Shown: positions 1-9,058 of the stretch, piece by piece
Position numbering within the stretch: the first letter of the stretch is position 1
Layout of the letters: every line of letters begins with the position of its first letter
Assembly (NCBI RefSeq): GCF_001667375.1
Contig: NZ_LZIN01000019.1
Coordinates: forward strand, 1-64,000
Origin: Mycolicibacter sinensis
GTDB lineage: Bacteria; Actinomycetota; Actinomycetes; Mycobacteriales; Mycobacteriaceae
DNA: 64,000 nt
Direction of reading: 5' to 3'
Notes under the pieces: generated by a model
Told to the model about the DNA's origin: nothing
The model's database searches: none
Seen by the model: only the letters and a program-made list of their open reading frames with translations
Translations under genes and position numbers: made by a program

Positions 1-23
1 CCTCCCCTGGGCGCGGCCACCGG

Positions 24-2165
24 ATGGTGGTGAGCCCGGTCGCGCCCACGGTCTGGCCCGGGCACAGTTACCCGCTCGGGGCCGTCTATGCCGGCGCCGG
101 AACCAATTTCGCGGTGTTCTCCGAGGTCGCCGAGCGGGTGGAACTGTGCCTGATCGATGAGGCCGACAACACCGAGTCCCGGATCCGTCTCGAGGAAGTG
201 GACGGCTATGTCTGGCATGCCTATCTACCCGGCGTCGGGCCCGGCCAGCACTACGGGTTCCGGGTGCACGGGCCGTTCGACCCGTCGGCAGGGCACCGCT
301 GTGATCCCGGCAAGCTGCTGCTGGACCCGTACGGCAAGGCATTCCACGGCGATTTCGACTTTGGTCCGGAGCTGTTCTCCTACGACCTGAACGACCCGGC
401 CGGTGATGGGCCTCCCCCGGCGCTGGATTCGTTGGGGCACACCATGACCAGCGTGGTGATCAACCCCTTCTTCGACTGGGCCGCCGACCGCTCACCGCGC
501 ACCCCGTACCACGAGACGATCATCTACGAGGCGCACGTCAAGGGCATGACCCAGACCCATCCCGGGATACCCGAAGAGCTGCGCGGCACCTATGCCGGGC
601 TGGCGCACCCGGTGATCATCGAGCACCTCAAGTCGCTGAACGTGACCGCCATCGAGCTCATGCCGGTGCACCAGTTCCTGCACGATCATCGGCTGCTGCA
701 ACTGGGACTGCGGAACTATTGGGGCTACAACACTTTCGGGTTCTTCGCACCGCACAGGCAGTACGCGGCCAGCCGGGTGGCCGGCGGCGCGGTGGCAGAG
801 TTCAAGGCGATGGTGCGCGCCTTCCACCAGGCGGGCATCGAGGTCATCCTCGACGTGGTCTACAACCACACCGCCGAAGGCAACCATCTGGGCCCGACGA
901 TCAACTTCCGCGGCATCGACAACGCCGCCTACTATCGGCTGTCCGACGACGACCGGCGCCGCTATACCGACTACACCGGTACCGGTAACAGCCTCAACGC
1001 GCGCCACCCGCACACCCTGCAGCTGATCATGGACTCGCTGCGCTACTGGGTGACCGAGATGCACGTCGACGGATTCCGTTTCGACCTCGCCTCGACGCTG
1101 GCCCGGGAACTGCACGATGTCGATCGGTTGTCCGCGTTCTTCGATCTGGTGCAACAGGATCCGGTGGTCAGCCAGGTCAAGCTGATCGCCGAGCCGTGGG
1201 ACGTCGGCGAAGGCGGCTACCAGGTGGGCAACTTCCCGGGGCTGTGGACGGAGTGGAACGGCAAATACCGCGACACCGTGCGCGACTACTGGCGTGGCGT
1301 GCCGGAGACGCTGGGCGAGTTCGCCTCCCGGTTGACCGGATCATCGGACTTATACGAGGCGACCGGCCGGCGTCCCAGCGCCAGCATCAACTTCGTCACC
1401 TGCCATGACGGTTTCACCCTGGCAGACCTGGTGTCCTACAACGAGAAACACAACGAAGCCAACGGTGAGGACAACCGGGACGGCGAGAGCTACAACCGGT
1501 CGTGGAACTGTGGTGTCGAGGGCCCGACCGACGACCCGGCCATCCTGGCGCTGCGTGCCCACCAGGTCCGCAACATCATGGCCACCCTGCTGATCAGCCA
1601 GGGCACCCCGATGATCGCGCACGGTGACGAGATGGGCCGCACCCAGCACGGCAACAACAACGTCTACTGCCAGGACTCCGAGCTGTCCTGGATGGACTGG
1701 TCGTTGGTCGACAAGAACGCCGATCTGCTGGCGTTCACCCGCGCATTGACCGCCCTGCGCGCCGCGCATCCGGTGTTCCGCCGGCGCCGGTTCTTCGAGG
1801 GCCGGCCGATTCGCGGCGGGGACGAGGTGCGTGACATCGCCTGGCTGACACCGGCCGGCCAGGAAATGACCCAGCAGGACTGGGGCAGCGAATTCGGCAG
1901 GTGCGTCATGGTTTTCCTCAACGGCGAGGCGCTGCCCGAGCCCGATGCCCGCGGCCAGCGCGTCACCGACGACTCGTTTCTGCTGTGCTTCAACGCCGGC
2001 GAGACGGCGGTGGACTTCGACACCCCGAACACCGACTACGCCCAGGGCTGGCAAGCCGTGGTCGACACCGCCGATCCGACCGGCAGCACGGAGCTGTCGG
2101 TCGAGGCGGGCCAAACCGTTACGGTGACGGCACGCTCGCTGATCATCCTGCAGAACAGCCGCTGA
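24..2165 (+). CDS. glgX: Glycogen debranching enzyme GlgX/TreX (isoamylase type, GH13)
   Basis: A cytoplasmic GH13 enzyme that hydrolyses alpha-1,6 branches of glycogen; in mycobacteria the TreX homologue supplies linear maltodextrins to the TreY/TreZ trehalose route. The 713-residue product starts with the N-terminal beta-sandwich (GTNFAVFSE), followed by the TIM barrel with DVVYNHTAEGNH, the nucleophile strand DGFRFDLAS, the acid/base region LIAEPWDVGEGGYQVG and CHDGFTLADLVSYNEKHNEANGE. Length matches the family. The reading frame stays open to the window edge, so the ATG at 24, the GTGs at 27 and 30, or an upstream start are all possible. A hairpin follows the stop, and neither treY nor treZ lies downstream, unlike the treX-treY-treZ order I recall for M. 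tuberculosis. Function is secure; the start is not. Confidence 0.93.
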   Translation: MVVSPVAPTVWPGHSYPLGAVYAGAGTNFAVFSEVAERVELCLIDEADNTESRIRLEEVDGYVWHAYLPGVGPGQHYGFRVHGPFDPSAGHRCDPGKLLLDPYGKAFHGDFDFGPELFSYDLNDPAGDGPPPALDSLGHTMTSVVINPFFDWAADRSPRTPYHETIIYEAHVKGMTQTHPGIPEELRGTYAGLAHPVIIEHLKSLNVTAIELMPVHQFLHDHRLLQLGLRNYWGYNTFGFFAPHRQYAASRVAGGAVAEFKAMVRAFHQAGIEVILDVVYNHTAEGNHLGPTINFRGIDNAAYYRLSDDDRRRYTDYTGTGNSLNARHPHTLQLIMDSLRYWVTEMHVDGFRFDLASTLARELHDVDRLSAFFDLVQQDPVVSQVKLIAEPWDVGEGGYQVGNFPGLWTEWNGKYRDTVRDYWRGVPETLGEFASRLTGSSDLYEATGRRPSASINFVTCHDGFTLADLVSYNEKHNEANGEDNRDGESYNRSWNCGVEGPTDDPAILALRAHQVRNIMATLLISQGTPMIAHGDEMGRTQHGNNNVYCQDSELSWMDWSLVDKNADLLAFTRALTALRAAHPVFRRRRFFEGRPIRGGDEVRDIAWLTPAGQEMTQQDWGSEFGRCVMVFLNGEALPEPDARGQRVTDDSFLLCFNAGETAVDFDTPNTDYAQGWQAVVDTADPTGSTELSVEAGQTVTVTARSLIILQNSR

Positions 2166-2189
2166 GCACGAGGTGTCGCCGGTGGTCTT

Positions 2190-2212
2190 GCCCGGTGGTC
2201 GCGCCACCGGGC
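2190..2212 (+). terminator. Hairpin terminator candidate after glgX
   Basis: A perfect 9-bp stem (GCCCGGTGG / CCACCGGGC) with a 5-base loop lies 24 bases past the glgX stop, between two convergent genes. No T-run follows, as is common for mycobacterial terminators. It could serve both directions. Confidence 0.5.
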
Positions 2213-2363
2213 GGCAGGATGTTTGCCCGGCTTTCAGCGACAACGTAAGTCAATCCCGGCCCGCTGCAACAGTTGTCGCTACAAGGCGATTAAACGTCAC
2301 ATCGCCCGAAATCTATTTCAACCCGACCTGGACTCTCGGAGCGGAAGCCATGAGCGAACGCCG

Positions 2364-3737
2364 CTAAGCCGCCCGGCGCCCGAAGTAGCGGATACCGGCC
2401 AGCTGCGGAACCCGGTACGGGCTGCGCACGCGACGCCCCGCGTGTCCGCGACCCCGCAGGTGGTAGCGGCTCAGCTCGCGCCGCACCGAGGGCGCCAATA
2501 GCGGCCCCAGCACCGCGCCGGCGCCGAGCGCCAGCGCCAGCCCGGCCGCCAATCCGAGCGTGCCCCCGGCGTTGGGCTGGCCGTTGACCAACTGCACGAA
2601 GCCCCGGAACAGCGTCAGCCCGGGAACCAGCGGGATGATGCCGGCCATGATGATCACCAGCGGTGTGACGCGCAGCCGGGGCGCGAGCAGGGTGCCGACC
2701 AGACCAGTCGCCGCCGCCGCCGCGAAAGAACTCACGATCGGGTTGGCCTGCACGAGTTGCAGTCCGAAGAACAGCAGCGCCGCGGTCGCCCCCGCAAGAC
2801 CTGCCGCCAGGGCGGCCCTGGGTTGCGCATAGCCCGCAATCGCGGCGGCCGCCGCACCGATGGCCCCCGCCAGCGTGTACACCGGCACGCTCAGCACCGC
2901 GACCGGCATCTCGGGACTGACGCGCACCGCCACACCGAAGACTCGGCCGACCTGTACCGCGATGGAGACGCCGACCAGGATGCCCACCGAGGAGAGCAGG
3001 ATGTCCATACCCCGCGAGACGGCCGTGAGCTGATAGCCGGTGATCGCGTCCTGCACCGAGCCCACCGTGGCCAGCCCCGACAACAGCACCACGATGTTGG
3101 CCGCCACCACCGGCGATACCGGAGTGTCGGCGGGAAGCCAGCCGACGGCGTGCAGGCCGATGGCGACGCCGGTGGCCACCGCCGCGGCGACCACCTGCTG
3201 GAACAACAGGGGCAGATGCCAGCCGTTAAGCACTCGGCCGACGCGGTCGATCAACGCGGTGGTTACCGCCGAGACCAGCGCCACCAGCGGCCCGGCGCCG
3301 ATCAGCACGGAGAAGCCACCGGCCATGACCGCCCAGCCCACGGTGGCCACCCACCGCGGATAGGGGTGCGCGGCCCGGCTCACGGCGTCCAACTGCTCTT
3401 GCACCCACTCGGGGTCGGGCGTCGTGTTCACGACGTGCTCGGCCAGATCGGTGGCCAGCTGCAGCCGGGTGTAGTCCAGCGAGCGCGACTGCACCAGATA
3501 CATCGCGGTGACCGGGGCGCCCGGCACGCCGCGCGGTACCGAGACCCGGATCGAGTTCGCCATGATGTCCACCTGGGTCTGCGGTAGTCCGTAGGCGGTG
3601 GCGATGGCCAGCATGCTCGAGGCCACGTCGGCGGTTCCCGCTTGTGAGCCCAACAGCAGCTGCCCGAACCGCAGGGCGATATCGAGCACTTTGCGAACGC
3701 GAGTTTCATCCATGTGCGTTGTCTGCGGTGACGCCAT
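2364..3737 (-). CDS. ThrE-family threonine/serine exporter
   Basis: An integral membrane protein of the ThrE family (DUF1212 plus ThrE_2), which exports threonine and serine in Corynebacterium. The 457 residues show a soluble N-terminal segment (MDETRVRKVLDIALRFGQLL, then GTADVASSMLAIA), then about ten hydrophobic segments from residue 130 to 420, with the second half carrying TPLVIIMAGIIPLVPG. The C-terminus is basic and cytoplasmic-like (RRELSRYHLRGRGHAGRR). The start is ATG; a second ATG eight codons in is possible. It lies 66 bases downstream of ilvA on the same strand, so threonine consumption and export are encoded side by side. The M. tuberculosis homologue I recall (Rv3737) is not beside ilvA. 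Substrate is inferred from the family. Confidence 0.85.
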   Translation of the reverse strand: MASPQTTHMDETRVRKVLDIALRFGQLLLGSQAGTADVASSMLAIATAYGLPQTQVDIMANSIRVSVPRGVPGAPVTAMYLVQSRSLDYTRLQLATDLAEHVVNTTPDPEWVQEQLDAVSRAAHPYPRWVATVGWAVMAGGFSVLIGAGPLVALVSAVTTALIDRVGRVLNGWHLPLLFQQVVAAAVATGVAIGLHAVGWLPADTPVSPVVAANIVVLLSGLATVGSVQDAITGYQLTAVSRGMDILLSSVGILVGVSIAVQVGRVFGVAVRVSPEMPVAVLSVPVYTLAGAIGAAAAAIAGYAQPRAALAAGLAGATAALLFFGLQLVQANPIVSSFAAAAATGLVGTLLAPRLRVTPLVIIMAGIIPLVPGLTLFRGFVQLVNGQPNAGGTLGLAAGLALALGAGAVLGPLLAPSVRRELSRYHLRGRGHAGRRVRSPYRVPQLAGIRYFGRRAA

Positions 3738-3803
3738 GGCGGTACCACTACCCGTTCGGCGCGATCGGTACCCGCCGCGCGGCGGTCGACTCCGCGCGGA
3801 CGG

Positions 3804-5111
3804 CTACAGCAGGTAGCGATAGGCCGGCGAGCCGGGCTCCAGCGGCTCGACGTGGATCTGCGAGGAGCGCATCCGGGCCAGCAGGCCCTCGAGGTCGGCC
3901 GCGCAGCCCAGTTGAATCCCGACCAGGGCCTCGCCGGTCTCGCGGTTGTTGCGTTTGACGTACTCGAACAGCGTGACGTCGTCGCTGGGGCCGAGCACCT
4001 CATCGAGGAACCGCCGCAGCGCGCCCGGCTCCTGGGGAAAGTCGACCAGGAAGTAGTGCTTGAGGCCCAGGTGTACCAGCGAGCGCTCCAGTATCTCGCC
4101 GTAGCGGGAGACGTCGTTGTTGCCGCCGGAGATCAGACAGACCACCGTGGAGCCCGCGGCGATGTCGGCCTCCAACAACCCGGCCACCGACAGTGCGCCC
4201 GCCGGCTCGGCGATGATGCCCTCGTGCTGATACAGATCGAGCATCGCGGTGCAGACCGCGCCCTCGTCGACGGTGGTGACCGACACCATGTCGCCGGCGG
4301 CAGCGAGGGCCGCGTAGGGCAGCGCCCCGGCGCGCTTGACGGCGGCGCCGTCGACAAACTGATCGACGTGGTCGAGGGTCACCAATTCTCCGGCGGCCAG
4401 CGCGGCCGTCATCGCGGCGGCTCCGGCCGGCTCGATGCCCAGCACCGCGCTGTTGGTGGTCCGCTCCGCCAGGTAGGTGGTGATGCCGGCGATGCAGCCG
4501 CCGCCGCCCACCGGAACGACGACCAGGTCCGGTTCGGCGGCGAGTTGATCGAGGAGCTCCACGGCGATGGTGCCCTGCCCTGCCATCGTCCGCAGGTCGT
4601 CGTAGGGCGGCACCAGGGTGGCCCCGGTACGCGCCACGTCGTCCAGCGCCGCCTCCGCTGCCATGTCATACGTCGCGCCGCCGACGATCAGCTCGATGAA
4701 ATCCCCGCCGTGGTAGCGGACCCGGTCACGCTTCTGCTTCGGCGTCTTGGCCGGGACATAGACGCGGCCGTGCACGCCCAGCGACCGGCAGGCATAGGCG
4801 AACCCCTGGGCGTGGTTGCCGGCCGACGAGCAGACCACCCCGGCGGCCATCTCGTCCTCGCTCAGCTGCACCAAAAGGTTGTAGGCGCCCCGGATCTTGT
4901 AGGACCGCACCGACTGCAGGTCTTCGCGCTTGAGGTACACGTTGGCCCCGGTGACCTCGGAGAGCCGGTCGCTGTATTGCAGCGGGGTAGGTGCCACCAC
5001 CCCGGCAATCCGGTTGGCCGCCGCGTCGACGTCGGCCGCGGTCAGCGGCCCGTTCACCGGGCCCTTCGCGGGGTCATTTCGGGTCTGACGCAGTTCGGCG
5101 GACACCGCCAT
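3804..5111 (-). CDS. ilvA: Threonine dehydratase (threonine deaminase)
   Basis: A PLP enzyme that deaminates L-threonine to 2-oxobutanoate, the first committed step to isoleucine. The 435-residue protein has the PLP lysine in SVRSYKIRGAYN (Lys72), the phosphate/substrate loop SSAGNHAQGFAY and the glycine loop VPVGGGGCIAGI. A single C-terminal ACT-like regulatory domain begins near HYFLVDFPQEPGALRRFLDEV. Length agrees with M. tuberculosis IlvA (about 429). The start is ATG at 5111. The Rv1558-like gene lies 22 bases upstream on the same strand and the ThrE-like exporter is downstream, so co-transcription is likely. The ACT domain implies feedback by isoleucine, as in the family. Confidence 0.95.
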   Translation of the reverse strand: MAVSAELRQTRNDPAKGPVNGPLTAADVDAAANRIAGVVAPTPLQYSDRLSEVTGANVYLKREDLQSVRSYKIRGAYNLLVQLSEDEMAAGVVCSSAGNHAQGFAYACRSLGVHGRVYVPAKTPKQKRDRVRYHGGDFIELIVGGATYDMAAEAALDDVARTGATLVPPYDDLRTMAGQGTIAVELLDQLAAEPDLVVVPVGGGGCIAGITTYLAERTTNSAVLGIEPAGAAAMTAALAAGELVTLDHVDQFVDGAAVKRAGALPYAALAAAGDMVSVTTVDEGAVCTAMLDLYQHEGIIAEPAGALSVAGLLEADIAAGSTVVCLISGGNNDVSRYGEILERSLVHLGLKHYFLVDFPQEPGALRRFLDEVLGPSDDVTLFEYVKRNNRETGEALVGIQLGCAADLEGLLARMRSSQIHVEPLEPGSPAYRYLL

Positions 5112-5133
5112 ATGGTGCCACCTAGCAGCGGGT

Positions 5134-5571
5134 TCAGCCGACCGGGGTCAGCACGAACACCGGGATCTGCCGGTCGGTCTTCTTCTGGTAGTCGGCGTAG
5201 TCGGGCCACGCCGCGACGGCCCGCTCCCACCAGATGTCCTTTTCCTCGCCGAAAACCTCGCGGGCTTCGTAATCGCCGGTGACCGTTCCGTCCTGCAGCT
5301 CGACCCGCGGGTTCTTCACCACGTTGTAGTACCAGACCGGGTTTTTCGGGGCGCCGCCCAGCGAGGCGACGATCGCGTACTGACCTTCGTGCTCGACCCG
5401 CATCAGCGGCGTCTTGCGCAGTTTGCCGGTCTTGGCTCCGACCGTGGTCAGCAGTATGACCGGCTTGCCCTTCATCACGGTGCCCTCGGCGCCGCCGGAG
5501 GACATGTATTTCTCGGCGTTCTCTCGGGACCAATCCAACGGGCTGGGGGCGTATTCTCCGCTCAGAGGCAT
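5134..5571 (-). CDS. Deazaflavin-dependent nitroreductase/quinone reductase family protein (Rv1558-like)
   Basis: A small (145-residue) split-barrel protein of the DUF385/Ddn family, which binds reduced F420 and reduces quinones or nitro compounds. Recognisable family stretches are [20 protein letters not shown], the core [20 protein letters not shown], and the C-terminal [15 protein letters not shown]. There is no N-terminal membrane helix, which resembles Rv1558 more than Ddn. The start is ATG. It lies 22 bases upstream of ilvA on the same strand, the same neighbour relation I recall in M. tuberculosis (Rv1558-Rv1559). Physiological substrate is unknown. Confidence 0.88.
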   Translation of the reverse strand: MPLSGEYAPSPLDWSRENAEKYMSSGGAEGTVMKGKPVILLTTVGAKTGKLRKTPLMRVEHEGQYAIVASLGGAPKNPVWYYNVVKNPRVELQDGTVTGDYEAREVFGEEKDIWWERAVAAWPDYADYQKKTDRQIPVFVLTPVG

Positions 5572-5661
5572 GGCGTCAGCTTAGTCCGACGCCGCGACAC
5601 GCCCACCGGACCGCGAGGTTTCGGGTGGCCTAACAATTGGTTATCGCGTACCGTTAATTGC

Positions 5662-5862
5662 ATGACCACCGCGGAACGCCCCCGGCAGCAGGTGCCGATC
5701 GCGGGTGTGCCCTGGCCGGCCTACAAGCTGGTCGCGCTGGCGGTCGGCGTGGCGGCCCTGCTCGGCGTCGGCGCCGTCACGGCCAGTGCCGCCGCCGCGG
5801 TGCTCACCGCCGCCGGTGTCTGCACCGCGGTGTGGCTCGTCCTGGGCTTGCGGCAGGGCTGA
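5662..5862 (+). CDS. Small membrane protein, unknown function
   Basis: A 66-residue protein with a short polar N-terminus (MTTAERPRQQVPIAG) and two hydrophobic segments at about residues 23-41 and 45-62, ending in LGLRQG. I do not recognise a functional family. The ATG is preceded by an AT-rich stretch (TAACAATTGGTTATCG, TTAATTG) that could hold the promoter shared with the divergent Rv1558-like gene. It converges with the DUF488 gene 15 bases downstream. Support is good codon usage for this GC-rich genome and the coherent two-helix pattern. Confidence 0.6.
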   Translation: MTTAERPRQQVPIAGVPWPAYKLVALAVGVAALLGVGAVTASAAAAVLTAAGVCTAVWLVLGLRQG

Positions 5863-5877
5863 GTTGCCGGCCCCGCG

Positions 5878-6333
5878 TCAGTCGGGGGGCGCACCGTCAT
5901 AGATCAGCACGTCACCGTCCACCCGTGCTTCCGGGATCGGCCGGTGTGGGCGCAGCTTGCCGTCATGCATCAGATGGCGCACCTCGACGTCGCGGACCAG
6001 GGTGAGGTAGTCGGCGATCATCCTGCGGTGGCAGCGCCACCACACCGTTTCGGCGCACATCACCGCGATCTGCTGGCGGGCCGCGGTCGCCAGCAGCTCG
6101 TCGATCGCGGCCCGGAACTCAGGCGTGCGCATGTGCCCGGCGTAGGACCGAAACGACTCGACGCGCAACCCGGTATCGGGGCTCTCTCCTTTCTCTCGCC
6201 GCCAGCCGCCCAACCGTGACTCCCACTGGTAGGCGATGCCCGCCTCGGGCAGCCAGCCGGCCATGGCGTGGCGTGCCGAGTCCGGATTGTGCCGGCTGCC
6301 GGGCGCGCTGCGAACGTCGACAAGCCGCTGCAC
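5878..6333 (-). CDS. DUF488 family protein, with an unresolved start
   Basis: DUF488 proteins are small proteins of unknown biochemical role with conserved arginine- and cysteine-containing motifs. Visible here are LVDVRSAPGSRHNPDS, YQWESRLGGWR and VMCAETVWWRCHRRMIADYL. The first ordinary start codon is GTG at 6333, but this removes the usual N-terminal strand: the 66 bases upstream encode, in the same frame, PIFTFGHGT then ATLLTGAG, which is typical of the family. That extension reaches back in frame to the fadD stop at 6418-6420 with no ATG, GTG or TTG. An ATT at 6397-6399, about 10 bases after a GAGGGGAG motif, is a possible rare start. The gene is downstream of fadD on the same strand and probably coupled to it. 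Confidence 0.75.
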   Translation of the reverse strand: MQRLVDVRSAPGSRHNPDSARHAMAGWLPEAGIAYQWESRLGGWRREKGESPDTGLRVESFRSYAGHMRTPEFRAAIDELLATAARQQIAVMCAETVWWRCHRRMIADYLTLVRDVEVRHLMHDGKLRPHRPIPEARVDGDVLIYDGAPPD

Positions 6334-6417
6334 CCCGGCGCCGGTCAGCAGCGTTGCGATCTCCGCTGCATCCGCGGTGCCGTGACCGAAGGTGAAAATT
6401 GGCGTGGCACTCCCCTC

Positions 6418-8250
6418 TCAGACGGCGGTCGCCGGCCGGGCCGCCTCGGCGGCCGGCGGCTGGTGGATGTGCGGTCCGGGCTCGGCGGCATAGAGCGCCT
6501 CGATCTCGTCGGCGTACTTGGCGGCGATCGGCCGGCGTTTCAGCTTCATGGTGAGCGTCACCTCGTCGCCGCCGGGCTCCCACAGCGTGGGCAGCACCTG
6601 GAAGCGCTTGATCTGCTCGACCCGCGAGAGCTTGGCGTTGCCGTCGGCCACCCCGGCGGCGATCTTTTCGATCACGCCCGGATCAGCGGCCAGGGCGGCC
6701 GGTGTCGCCTCGGCCAGACCGTGCGCGGCGGCGTATGGGCCGACCGAGTCGGCGTCGAAGACCATCAGCGCGGTGTTGTAGGGCCGGGATTCACCAATGG
6801 TGACCATCGCTCCGATCATCGGGCACGACGCCAGAACGGCGTTCTCGATGTTGGCCGGCGACATGTTCTTGCCGGCGGCGTTGATGATCAACTCCTTCTT
6901 GCGGTCGACCACCCGCAGATAGCCGTCGGCATCTTGTTGCAGGATGTCGCCGGTGTGCAGCCAGCCGTCGGAGTCGATCGCCTCGGCGGTCTTGGCCGGC
7001 TCCTTGCGGTAGCCCCGCATTACCAGCGGTCCCCGGACCAGGAACTCGCCGTCGTCCGCGATGCGACTTTCCAAGCCGGGCAACAGCTTTCCGACAGTTC
7101 CGAGCCGCGCTTGGCTCGGATGGGTGGTCGAGGCGACACAGCTGAGCTCCGACATGCCCCAGACCTCACAGATCGGGATACCGATCCCGGCGAAGAAACC
7201 CAGCGTCTCCTTGGGAATCGGCGCCGCGCCCGACACCGCCCACCGCAGTTCGTCCAAGCCCAGCTTGGCCCGCAGTTTCGACAACACCAGCTCGTCGGCC
7301 TGCGCCCACTCGGCCGCCACGTCGTCGGGAACCCGCTCACCGGCCAGCAGTGCCGCAGACCGCTTCGCGCCCACTGTCAGCGCCCACTGCAGGGCGGCGC
7401 GGCGGTTGTCGTCCGATTCGCCCGCCACCGCGAACTCGATTGCCGCTTTCAATTTCTCCCATACCCGCGGAACCGCGCCCCAGATCGTCGGCCGCACATC
7501 GGGCAGCGCTGCGCCGATTTGGCGGGCGTCTGGCACCACCGTGATCTGCACTCCGGAGATCTCGGAATTGTAGAGCGCCATCGCCCGGTCGGCGATGTGC
7601 GCCGAGGGCAGGTAGGAGGTGATCCGGTCGCCGAAGCGCACCCCGAGCACCGCATCCAGGGCAGCCGCCTCGAACAGCAGATTGGTGTGCGTCATCTCCA
7701 CCCCCTTGGGCAGCCCGGTGGTCCCGGAGGTATAGATCAGCGTCACTACGTCGTCGGGTTGCGCTGCGCGCCAAGTCGTTTCGAAGTCGAAGTCGTCTTC
7801 GCCGGCGGCCAGCAGCTCTTCGATCGACAGGGTGCCGTCGGGGTGCCCGTCGATGCACACGAGGTGTTCGATGGGAGCGTTACTAGCGCGGATCGTCTCG
7901 ACGTAGGCCTGCTCGCAGATCACCACCTTGGTACCGGCGTTGTCGAACAGATAACCGAGCTGCTCGGCGGGAAGCGTGTTGTACACCGAGAACGACGTCG
8001 CACCGGCGTGTTGAGCCCCGACCTCCAGCGGGTAGAACTCGATCCGGTTGGCCATCATCAGCGATACCGTGTCACCGCGCCGCACCCCGAGGCCGGCCAG
8101 TCCGGCTGCCACCTGCTGCACCTGTGCGGCGTAGTCGCGCCAGGTCAGCGTCTGGCCACCGCCGACGGTGCGCACTGCGACCGCGTCGGGATCGATGGCA
8201 GCGGTGCGCTGAAAAGCCTCACACAACGTCGCCGGTTCTCTGCCCGCCAT
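6418..8250 (-). CDS. fadD11: Long-chain fatty-acid-CoA ligase (FadD11-like)
   Basis: An adenylate-forming enzyme that activates fatty acids to acyl-AMP and then acyl-CoA. The 610-residue product has the P-loop motif LIYTSGTTGLPKGVEMTH, the core motif PICEVWGMSE, the hinge region GWLHTGDI with GYLRVVDRKKELIINAAGKN, and the C-terminal lysine region TLTMKLKRRPIAAKY. This is the long bacterial/eukaryotic-like subgroup. Length and context between dnaE1 and ilvA suggest the FadD11 (Rv1550) orthologue, which is from memory. It is followed in frame by the DUF488 gene and preceded by an enoyl-CoA hydratase gene 22 bases upstream, giving a small fatty-acid operon. Chain-length preference cannot be read. 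Confidence 0.9.
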   Translation of the reverse strand: MAGREPATLCEAFQRTAAIDPDAVAVRTVGGGQTLTWRDYAAQVQQVAAGLAGLGVRRGDTVSLMMANRIEFYPLEVGAQHAGATSFSVYNTLPAEQLGYLFDNAGTKVVICEQAYVETIRASNAPIEHLVCIDGHPDGTLSIEELLAAGEDDFDFETTWRAAQPDDVVTLIYTSGTTGLPKGVEMTHTNLLFEAAALDAVLGVRFGDRITSYLPSAHIADRAMALYNSEISGVQITVVPDARQIGAALPDVRPTIWGAVPRVWEKLKAAIEFAVAGESDDNRRAALQWALTVGAKRSAALLAGERVPDDVAAEWAQADELVLSKLRAKLGLDELRWAVSGAAPIPKETLGFFAGIGIPICEVWGMSELSCVASTTHPSQARLGTVGKLLPGLESRIADDGEFLVRGPLVMRGYRKEPAKTAEAIDSDGWLHTGDILQQDADGYLRVVDRKKELIINAAGKNMSPANIENAVLASCPMIGAMVTIGESRPYNTALMVFDADSVGPYAAAHGLAEATPAALAADPGVIEKIAAGVADGNAKLSRVEQIKRFQVLPTLWEPGGDEVTLTMKLKRRPIAAKYADEIEALYAAEPGPHIHQPPAAEAARPATAV

Positions 8251-8272
8251 CCCGTCCTCCTGCTCTGCCGCC

Positions 8273-9058
8273 TCAGCGGCGACTCATCCGTTCCAGATAC
8301 GCCCTTGCCCCCGCCTGTGACTCCGGGTCGTGCAGGGCCGTCACGAGCGCGTCGGCGTCGTTCCAGCTACGCGCCGTGGCCACCATTCCCTCGCTCACCG
8401 CGTTGACCTGACGCTTGGTGCCGCACAGGGTGAGCGCGGATTTGCCGACCAGGTTCTCGACCAGTGCGTCGACCTCGGCGTCGAGGTCGGCCTCGGGCAC
8501 CACCCCGTTGACGAAGCCGGCCGCCTTCGCCTCGGCGGCGTCGAACGGCCGGCAGGTCATCACCAGCTCCTTGGTGAGCGCCGGGCCGATCTCACGAACC
8601 AGCCGCGGGATGCCGCCCCAGGCCAGCGGGATGCCCAGGTCGACTTCCGGGATCGAAAACCGGGTGTCCTCGGCGGCCACCCGCAGGTCGCAGGCTGCGG
8701 CCAGTACCACTCCGCCGCCGACGCAGTGGCCGTGCAGGCGCGCCACGGTCACCGCCCGCATGGCCTCGATCGCCTCGGCCATCCGCCGCCCGGCGTCAGC
8801 GGCCTCCCGCATTGCTGCCGCGCCGTCGGCCGCCGCCGCGAACGCAGCCAAGTCGGCGCCGGCCGAGAAGGCCCGGCCATTGCCGGCGACGACGACGACC
8901 TTCACCGCGGGCCGGGCGTCAAACCAGCGGGCCGCCGCCACCAACTCCTGCAGAGTCACCGTGCTCAGCGGGTTGAGCTTGTCCGGGCGGTTCAGTGTGA
9001 TCGAGCCGCGCGCCCCCTCGGCCGCCACCGCCAGGGTGGTCGCCTGCTGCGATTCCAT
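8273..9058 (-). CDS. Enoyl-CoA hydratase/isomerase family protein
   Basis: A 261-residue crotonase-fold protein, likely acting in beta-oxidation or an acyl-CoA side reaction. It has the first oxyanion-hole segment GRAFSAGADLAAF and the second, HGHCVGGGVVLAAACDLRVA, followed by FSIPEVDLGIPLAWGG where the catalytic acidic residues lie in hydratases. ATG at 9058 is clear. It is the first gene of a likely operon with the FadD11-like ligase (22-base gap), so both may handle the same acyl chain. Which EchA paralogue it is cannot be told. Confidence 0.88.
   Translation of the reverse strand: MESQQATTLAVAAEGARGSITLNRPDKLNPLSTVTLQELVAAARWFDARPAVKVVVVAGNGRAFSAGADLAAFAAAADGAAAMREAADAGRRMAEAIEAMRAVTVARLHGHCVGGGVVLAAACDLRVAAEDTRFSIPEVDLGIPLAWGGIPRLVREIGPALTKELVMTCRPFDAAEAKAAGFVNGVVPEADLDAEVDALVENLVGKSALTLCGTKRQVNAVSEGMVATARSWNDADALVTALHDPESQAGARAYLERMSRR

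Noticed and set aside
2173..2367. Small open frame between glgX and the ThrE-like gene
   Set aside because: It spans the terminator hairpin, lacks a ribosome-binding site and has no recognisable sequence.
6268..8406. A 712-codon plus-strand frame opposite the FadD11-like gene
   Set aside because: The FadD motifs on the minus strand are complete; this frame has no start context and no domain.
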